Of a stretch of 37,111 bases of DNA, positions 33,414 through 37,111 are shown piece after piece. Location of the stretch: contig URUF01000019.1 in assembly GCA_900550955.1 (NCBI GenBank), forward strand, positions 1-37,111, given 5' to 3'. The first letter of the stretch is position 1. The number at the start of each line of letters is the position of its first letter. This DNA comes from an uncultured Eubacteriales bacterium (GTDB taxonomy: Bacteria > Bacillota > Clostridia > Christensenellales > Aristaeellaceae). The notes under the pieces were generated by a model. It worked only from the letters and a program-made list of their open reading frames with translations. It did not search any database and was not told the origin of the DNA. The position numbers and the translations under genes were made by a program.

Positions 33414-34479
33414 AGGTATCGCTGCACCCCCGCACCTCGGCGCGCTTGATGCGCCCCACAATTTCAAAATACTTGCCCTTGCGCCCGCAGGGGCAGTCGT
33501 CCTCACCCAGGATGCGGCCCTCGTCCTCGGTAAGCAGGATATGGCCGGGATAGCTGCGCGGCAGCAGGCTGGATACCTGGATCAGGCCCAGCTCCTCCAC
33601 ATCCGCCACGGAAAAATCCCCGCCCCTGCGGATGGTGATATCCGACCATACGGGCGCGTGCAAATGCCCGTGCTCGCATTCCATGTAGATGGTTCCGGTC
33701 TGCTCCACCATGCCGTAGTAGTTGTGCACGCGCGTAAGCCCGCAGGTTTCATACAGCCCGCGCTTGAATTGCGCGGTGGTGATGTGCTGGTCGCTTAATT
33801 TCTTCCAGCCGCCGCCGTGTACCAGCACGCCGCGGCTCAAATCCGGATGCCAGCCCTCTTTGCGCAGCCCGGCCAGGAAGTGCTGCCAAATCATAAACGT
33901 AAAGCCGAAAAGAAAGAGGTCTTCGCCCGCGTGCCTTTCCAAAAAGGCCCTAAGGCCTTCCACGTCCAGGCGCATCTCTTCATCCAGGGCAAATATCTTG
34001 TCCCGCGCAAACATGCTAAAGCCCAGGATCCCCGCGCCCCTTGCCGAGAACATGGCCCGGTTTTTGATCACCGCCGCAGTATCCAAGATGATCATGGGCA
34101 GGCGCTGCTTGCCGATAAACTCGCACATGATGCGGCTTAGCACCTTGCTTTGCAGGGCGCTGGTTTCGCGGTCCAAAAAGATGCGGCTCACCTGCTGCCC
34201 CGTGGTGCCGGAGGAGGTCATGGTGCGGTTGAGCGCCTCCTCCGGCACGCTCTTTAGGGCATACTCCTTAAACAGGCGCACCGGCAGAAAAGGCAGCCGC
34301 TCAAAGCCCTCCGCCGCCTCTATATCCGCTCCCCAAGCGTTCAGCATGCGCGCGTACTCCGGGCAGCGCTCCGCGTGAAAGCGCGTAAGCTCCCTTAGCT
34401 CCCGCGTGAGGAAGGCGTGCTTTTGGGCATGCTCCCATTCATAGACGGGCAGGGCAGGCAGTTCGTTTACATCATACAT
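33394..34479 (-). CDS. LuxE-like acyl-protein synthetase
   Basis: 361 residues of the acyl-protein synthetase (LuxE) branch of adenylate-forming enzymes. TMTSSGTTGQQVS is the ATP loop, VHNYYGMVEQTGTIY the middle adenylation motif, and DCPCGRKGKYFEIVGRIKRAEVRG the end, with two cysteines that may be structural. LuxE activates a fatty acid with ATP, takes it on its own residue and hands it to LuxC. ATG 34479 has GGAG 7 nt upstream; the longer frame to 34539 lies antisense-free but within the ligase gene. It overlaps the ligase by 8 nt and LuxC by 20 nt. The tight pairing of LuxE and LuxC supports channelled aldehyde production. Confidence 0.87.
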   Translation of the reverse strand: MYDVNELPALPVYEWEHAQKHAFLTRELRELTRFHAERCPEYARMLNAWGADIEAAEGFERLPFLPVRLFKEYALKSVPEEALNRTMTSSGTTGQQVSRIFLDRETSALQSKVLSRIMCEFIGKQRLPMIILDTAAVIKNRAMFSARGAGILGFSMFARDKIFALDEEMRLDVEGLRAFLERHAGEDLFLFGFTFMIWQHFLAGLRKEGWHPDLSRGVLVHGGGWKKLSDQHITTAQFKRGLYETCGLTRVHNYYGMVEQTGTIYMECEHGHLHAPVWSDITIRRGGDFSVADVEELGLIQVSSLLPRSYPGHILLTEDEGRILGEDDCPCGRKGKYFEIVGRIKRAEVRGCSDTYEQRTV

Positions 34480-35878
34480 GGTATTTCTCCAGCTCGCGGT
34501 ACAGGGTCTTGCCCGACTCGTTCTTGGGAATTTCCGCAAGGCGCCGGGTATGGAAGCCGCTTTGGTTCAGCCCCGTCTTTTCCGACAGCCAGGCGCGCAT
34601 CCCCGGCAGCGCCTGATCATCCGTTGCAAAGATCATCAAATGGTCGTCGCGGCCCGCGCAGGCGCATTCCACGCCGGGGAAAGCCGCTTTGAGCAGGCGT
34701 TCCGCCTCGTCCAGGTTCACGCGGTTGCCATACATTTTCAAAAATCGCTTCTTGCGGCCCACAATGGTGAAGTAGCCGTCCTCGTCCATTTGGGCCATAT
34801 CGCCCGTATCCAGCACGCCGCCGCGCTCGTCGCCCTTTTCCAAATCCTCGGCGCAGGTGGCGTAGCCCAGGGTGACGTTCTTGCCATAGTAGCGCAATTC
34901 GCCCGTCACATGCGGTTTGTCAATTCTTTCGCCCTGCGTCCCAATCAGCTCAAACCGCCCGCCCGGGATGGCTATGCCCATGGCCCCCGCCTTTTCCAGG
35001 CTCTTTTCCCACGGCAGATAGGCCATGCGCGCCGTTGCCTCGCACTGGCCATACATCACTACGAAATGGCGGCCCGTATCCCTGCACCACTCGGCAAAGC
35101 GGGTATGCAGCTGCGGCAGCAGCTTTCCGCCCGCCTGGGTCATGGTGCGCAGGCTGGGCAGCTGCATGCGGGTAAAGCGCATGCGGTCCAGCATTTCATA
35201 GGTGTAGGGCACGCCGCCAAAGCTGGTGGCCTCCTCACGGCGGAAGAAATCCCAAAAATCGCGTTGGGCAATGCCCTTTTCCGTAAGCAGTACCGTCGCC
35301 CCCACATCCAGATGCGTGGTGATGATGCTAAGCCCGTAGGTGTAGTTCATGGGCAGGGTGGTAATGGCCCGCTCCTGCGCCGTCAAGCCCAGATAGTCCA
35401 CAATGCTATCCGTATTGGCGCGGATATTTTGGTAGCTCTGCCGCACAAACTTGGGGCTGCCGGTGGAGCCGCTGGTGGTAAGCAGCAGCGCCAGCTCCGG
35501 GTACAGCCGCGTTTGCCCGCCCCACGGCGTTTTCAAAAGCCGGTAGCCCAGGCGCTCATACACGCATTCGCAGCCCGCGCGCCTATAATCCCCCGGCGCC
35601 CACAAATAGGCGGGACGGTATGCCTTGTACAATTCCTCAAACAGCTGCGCGTCAATTTCGGCGCTAAGCAGGGCGGGCACAATGCCGCCCTGTACAAAGG
35701 CCGTGTAGCCCAGCACGCTGCCCAGGGCGTTGCGGCACAGGCAAAACGCCAGGCAGCGCCCGCCCACGGCGGCGCGCAGGGGCGCGCCCTCCTTTTCAAG
35801 CTGCGCATAGGTAAGGGTTTGGCCTGCCTCGTCCTTCAGGGCTACCGCGCCGCCAAAGCGGTCAAATCTCCACATCAT
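34472..35878 (-). CDS. AMP-dependent acyl ligase (acyl-ACP/CoA synthetase type)
   Basis: 468 residues of the ANL superfamily. TTSGSTGSPKFV is the ATP loop, VMYGQCEATARMAYLP the second adenylation motif, DTGDMAQMDEDGYFTIVGRKKRFLKMYG the hinge region, and PKNESGKTLYREL holds the C-terminal catalytic lysine. It activates a carboxylic acid as an acyl adenylate. Since the ACP gene overlaps it by 17 nt, loading that ACP is the natural guess. It is somewhat shorter than typical long-chain acyl-CoA synthetases. The ATG pair at 35878/35875 is used; AGGAG is 11-14 nt upstream, inside the ACP gene, so the exact start is uncertain. Confidence 0.85.
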   Translation of the reverse strand: MMWRFDRFGGAVALKDEAGQTLTYAQLEKEGAPLRAAVGGRCLAFCLCRNALGSVLGYTAFVQGGIVPALLSAEIDAQLFEELYKAYRPAYLWAPGDYRRAGCECVYERLGYRLLKTPWGGQTRLYPELALLLTTSGSTGSPKFVRQSYQNIRANTDSIVDYLGLTAQERAITTLPMNYTYGLSIITTHLDVGATVLLTEKGIAQRDFWDFFRREEATSFGGVPYTYEMLDRMRFTRMQLPSLRTMTQAGGKLLPQLHTRFAEWCRDTGRHFVVMYGQCEATARMAYLPWEKSLEKAGAMGIAIPGGRFELIGTQGERIDKPHVTGELRYYGKNVTLGYATCAEDLEKGDERGGVLDTGDMAQMDEDGYFTIVGRKKRFLKMYGNRVNLDEAERLLKAAFPGVECACAGRDDHLMIFATDDQALPGMRAWLSEKTGLNQSGFHTRRLAEIPKNESGKTLYRELEKYHV

Positions 35879-36098
35879 ATTTGCGAAGGATCTCCTTTCC
35901 CTTCTCAAACGAGCTCAGGTCAATAATATCGTCCATATCCACCATAATGCCAAACGCATCCTCCAGCGCGGCGATCAGCGTCATATGGCCAACGCTGTCC
36001 CACTGGTCGCTCTCGCCGTATTTGAGGGCGGGAACCTCGCCTTCAGGCACCTCCAAAGCCTCCGCAAACGCCTTTACGTACTTTTCCAAATTCGTCAT
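35862..36098 (-). CDS. Acyl carrier protein, specialised
   Basis: 78 residues, acidic and helical. QWDSVGHM with S35 is the phosphopantetheine attachment site (D-S-V in place of the D-S-L of the fatty-acid AcpP). The rest follows the ACP helix pattern (LEKYVKAFAEAL, LIALEDAFGI-like). The site context W-D-S-V-G-H is typical of dedicated ACPs in surface-polysaccharide and lipid modification clusters rather than the housekeeping AcpP. It overlaps the ligase gene and lies 26 nt downstream of fabG. It probably carries the acyl intermediates between ketoacyl synthase, reductase and LuxE. Confidence 0.9.
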   Translation of the reverse strand: MTNLEKYVKAFAEALEVPEGEVPALKYGESDQWDSVGHMTLIAALEDAFGIMVDMDDIIDLSSFEKGKEILRKYDVEI

Positions 36099-36124
36099 TT
36101 CAATCGCTCCTTTCTATGGTTCGG

Positions 36125-36856
36125 TTACAGAATGCCGCCGTCCGCCCGCCACACCTGGCCAGTCACATAGCTGGCCATATCGCTGGCCAGGAAGGCCGCC
36201 ACGTTGGCAATTTCCTCCGGGCGCGCCTTGCGGCGCATAAGGATTTTGGCGAGCTGCCCCTCGGTTACCTTCTCGCTTAGGCCGCTCACCAAATCCGTAT
36301 CTGTCAGGCCGGGGGCCAGGGCGTTTACGCGTATGCCCAGGCTGATAAGCTCGCGCGCCATCTTTTTGGTGGCGGCGATCACCGCCGCCTTGGAGGCCGA
36401 ATAGTCCAGCCGGCTGTCGCCGTCGATACCGGCAATGCTAGCGATGTTCACCACGGCTCCCGTTTTCCCGCGCGCCATCAGGCGCGTTGCCAGCCGGCTC
36501 ACCTCCACCATGGCGAAGAAGTTCACGTCAAAAATCCGTCGCATATCCGCTTCGCTGGTCATTTGGAACATGCGGTCCTCGCCCATGACGCCGGCGTTGT
36601 TGACCAGAACGTCAAGTCTGCCGAAAGCCTTGTGAGCCTCGCGGAACATGTTCTGAACTTCCTTGAGGTCGGCGGTGTTCGCCTTAATTGCAACCGCCTT
36701 CTGACCGAGCGCTTCTATCGCGGAGACTACCTCCTGCGCCTTAGCCTCGTTAGAGTTGTAATTCACTACTATATCGTAGCCGCATTCCGCCAGGCGAAGC
36801 GCGCACGCCTTGCCTATTCCGCGGGAAGCGCCGGTTACCAGTGCTACCTTTTCCAT
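36125..36856 (-). CDS. 3-oxoacyl-ACP reductase (FabG-type SDR)
   Basis: A 243-residue short-chain dehydrogenase. The cofactor loop TGASRGIG (8-15), VNNAGV (86-91), N112, S140, Y152 and K156 form the complete SDR catalytic set, and the ending TGQVWRADGGIL is FabG-like. It would reduce a 3-ketoacyl group on the ACP to 3-hydroxyacyl with NADPH. Codon choice changes within the gene. The first ~95 codons (36856 to about 36570) use GTA, ATA, GTC, CTC and AGA far more than the rest, which follows the GTG/AGC/GGC/CTG style of the neighbouring genes. GGAGG lies 8 nt upstream of the ATG. It is followed 26 nt later by the ACP gene. Confidence 0.9.
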   Translation of the reverse strand: MEKVALVTGASRGIGKACALRLAECGYDIVVNYNSNEAKAQEVVSAIEALGQKAVAIKANTADLKEVQNMFREAHKAFGRLDVLVNNAGVMGEDRMFQMTSEADMRRIFDVNFFAMVEVSRLATRLMARGKTGAVVNIASIAGIDGDSRLDYSASKAAVIAATKKMARELISLGIRVNALAPGLTDTDLVSGLSEKVTEGQLAKILMRRKARPEEIANVAAFLASDMASYVTGQVWRADGGIL

Positions 36857-36948
36857 TTGTCCTCCTTAAAAACGATTCGGAATCCGGGGTCTGTTAGACC
36901 GTTCCTTTGTACGGGATTCCGGTGCCTGCGTTCAGCGGCGGCACCATA

Positions 36949-36976
36949 ATTCCGCATTCCGAATTCCGAATTCCGA
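36949..36976. repeat. Four tandem copies of a 7-bp unit
   Basis: ATTCCGC is followed by three perfect ATTCCGA units. The array lies in the 130-nt gap between the ketoacyl synthase stop and fabG. It could be a slippage-prone spacer or part of a dispersed intergenic repeat; copies elsewhere in the genome cannot be seen from here. The rest of the 36857-36986 gap shows no gene. Confidence 0.7.
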
Positions 36977-36986
36977 ATTTGAAATA

Positions 36987-37111
36987 TTACGCTTTCCTGA
37001 GCACCACAGCGGAATAAGAACCGCCTGCGCCCCATGCCGCCGCCAGTACATACTTGTAACCGGAAACGTCCACGTCGGCAGCCTTGCCGCCGATGTAAGC
37101 CTTAGCGGAGC
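36987..37111 (-). CDS. Beta-ketoacyl synthase-like protein, C-terminal end only
   Basis: Only the last 41 residues are in the window; the gene continues past base 37111. The ending YVLAAAWGAGGSYSAVVLRKA fits the C-terminus of ketoacyl-ACP synthases of the FabF type, where an N-S-F-G-F-G-G-T-N-A-S pattern precedes a V-L/F-R tail. The G-A-G-G-S-Y variant suggests a specialised synthase, not FabF itself. It would extend the acyl chain on the nearby ACP, ahead of FabG. The call rests on a short tail and on the fabG-ACP context, so another thiolase-fold enzyme is possible. Confidence 0.5.
   Translation of the reverse strand, partial: SAKAYIGGKAADVDVSGYKYVLAAAWGAGGSYSAVVLRKA

Noticed and set aside
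32292..33449. 385-codon plus-strand open frame opposite the LuxC-like gene
   Set aside because: Antisense shadow; low-complexity H/R/Q-rich translation.
34478..35926. 482-codon plus-strand open frame opposite the acyl ligase
   Set aside because: Antisense shadow of a gene with all adenylation motifs intact; long because of high GC content.
1..37111. CRISPR array, rRNA, transposase or phage structural genes
   Set aside because: No regularly spaced repeats, rRNA-like sequence, transposase motifs or phage modules were found on either strand.

Overview
The window looks like a chromosomal segment of a GC-rich, low-oxygen Gram-positive bacterium of the class Clostridia, probably a gut commensal known mainly from assembled genomes. 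The evidence is strong GGAGG-type ribosome binding sites, a hemZ-type coproporphyrinogen dehydrogenase, the relA / dtd / metallo-beta-lactamase-fold / hemZ order familiar from Clostridia, a lipobox lipoprotein, a sortase-signal remnant and a BceRS-type two-component system. No genus can be assigned from sequence alone.

Layout. (1) 116-2860, minus: a short sugar or polyol catabolic run (glycerol-3-phosphate-dehydrogenase-like protein, PfkB-family sugar-phosphate kinase, and an alcohol dehydrogenase that has lost its N-terminal third). (2) 2817-4500: an accessory patch of lower GC. It holds an FRG-domain gene that meets the broken dehydrogenase head to head inside an 18-nt palindrome, a tRNA-Val(GAC) with its own promoter and terminator, and the C-terminal remnant of a sortase-anchored surface protein. 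(3) 4604-5716, minus: a DUF2974 alpha/beta-hydrolase-like protein. (4) 5833-21350, plus: eleven co-directional genes with no gap above 33 nt. They run from a BceRS-type regulator pair through a surface-glycan block (GT2, DegT aminotransferase, Wzx-type flippase, ATP-grasp ligase, GT4) to four unusual genes: a large lipoprotein with a possible vWA-like core, a four-helix membrane protein, a tubulin/FtsZ-like GTPase, and a 1186-residue protein with a C-terminal actin/Hsp70-like (ASKHA) ATPase domain. (5) 21356-29700, minus: a small helical protein, glpK, hemZ, an MBL-fold hydrolase, dtd, a polytopic GT39-like glycosyltransferase and relA. (6) 29766-37111, minus: an acyl and glycolipid block consisting of a ketoacyl synthase (partial, at the window edge), fabG, an ACP, an AMP-dependent acyl ligase, LuxE-like, LuxC-like, a GtrB-like polyprenyl-phosphate glycosyltransferase, a GNAT acetyltransferase and a decayed membrane glycosyltransferase.

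The most interesting part is 13422-21350. A tubulin-superfamily protein and an actin-superfamily protein are encoded next to each other with a membrane protein and an exported lipoprotein, downstream of a glycan export block and an envelope-stress-type sensor. I read this as a candidate envelope-associated, two-cytoskeleton machine. The second item of interest is the LuxC/LuxE/ACP block, which looks like a dedicated acyl-to-aldehyde branch feeding a cell-surface glycolipid rather than bioluminescence.

All functional statements come from reading motifs and gene order. No database search or structure prediction was run.
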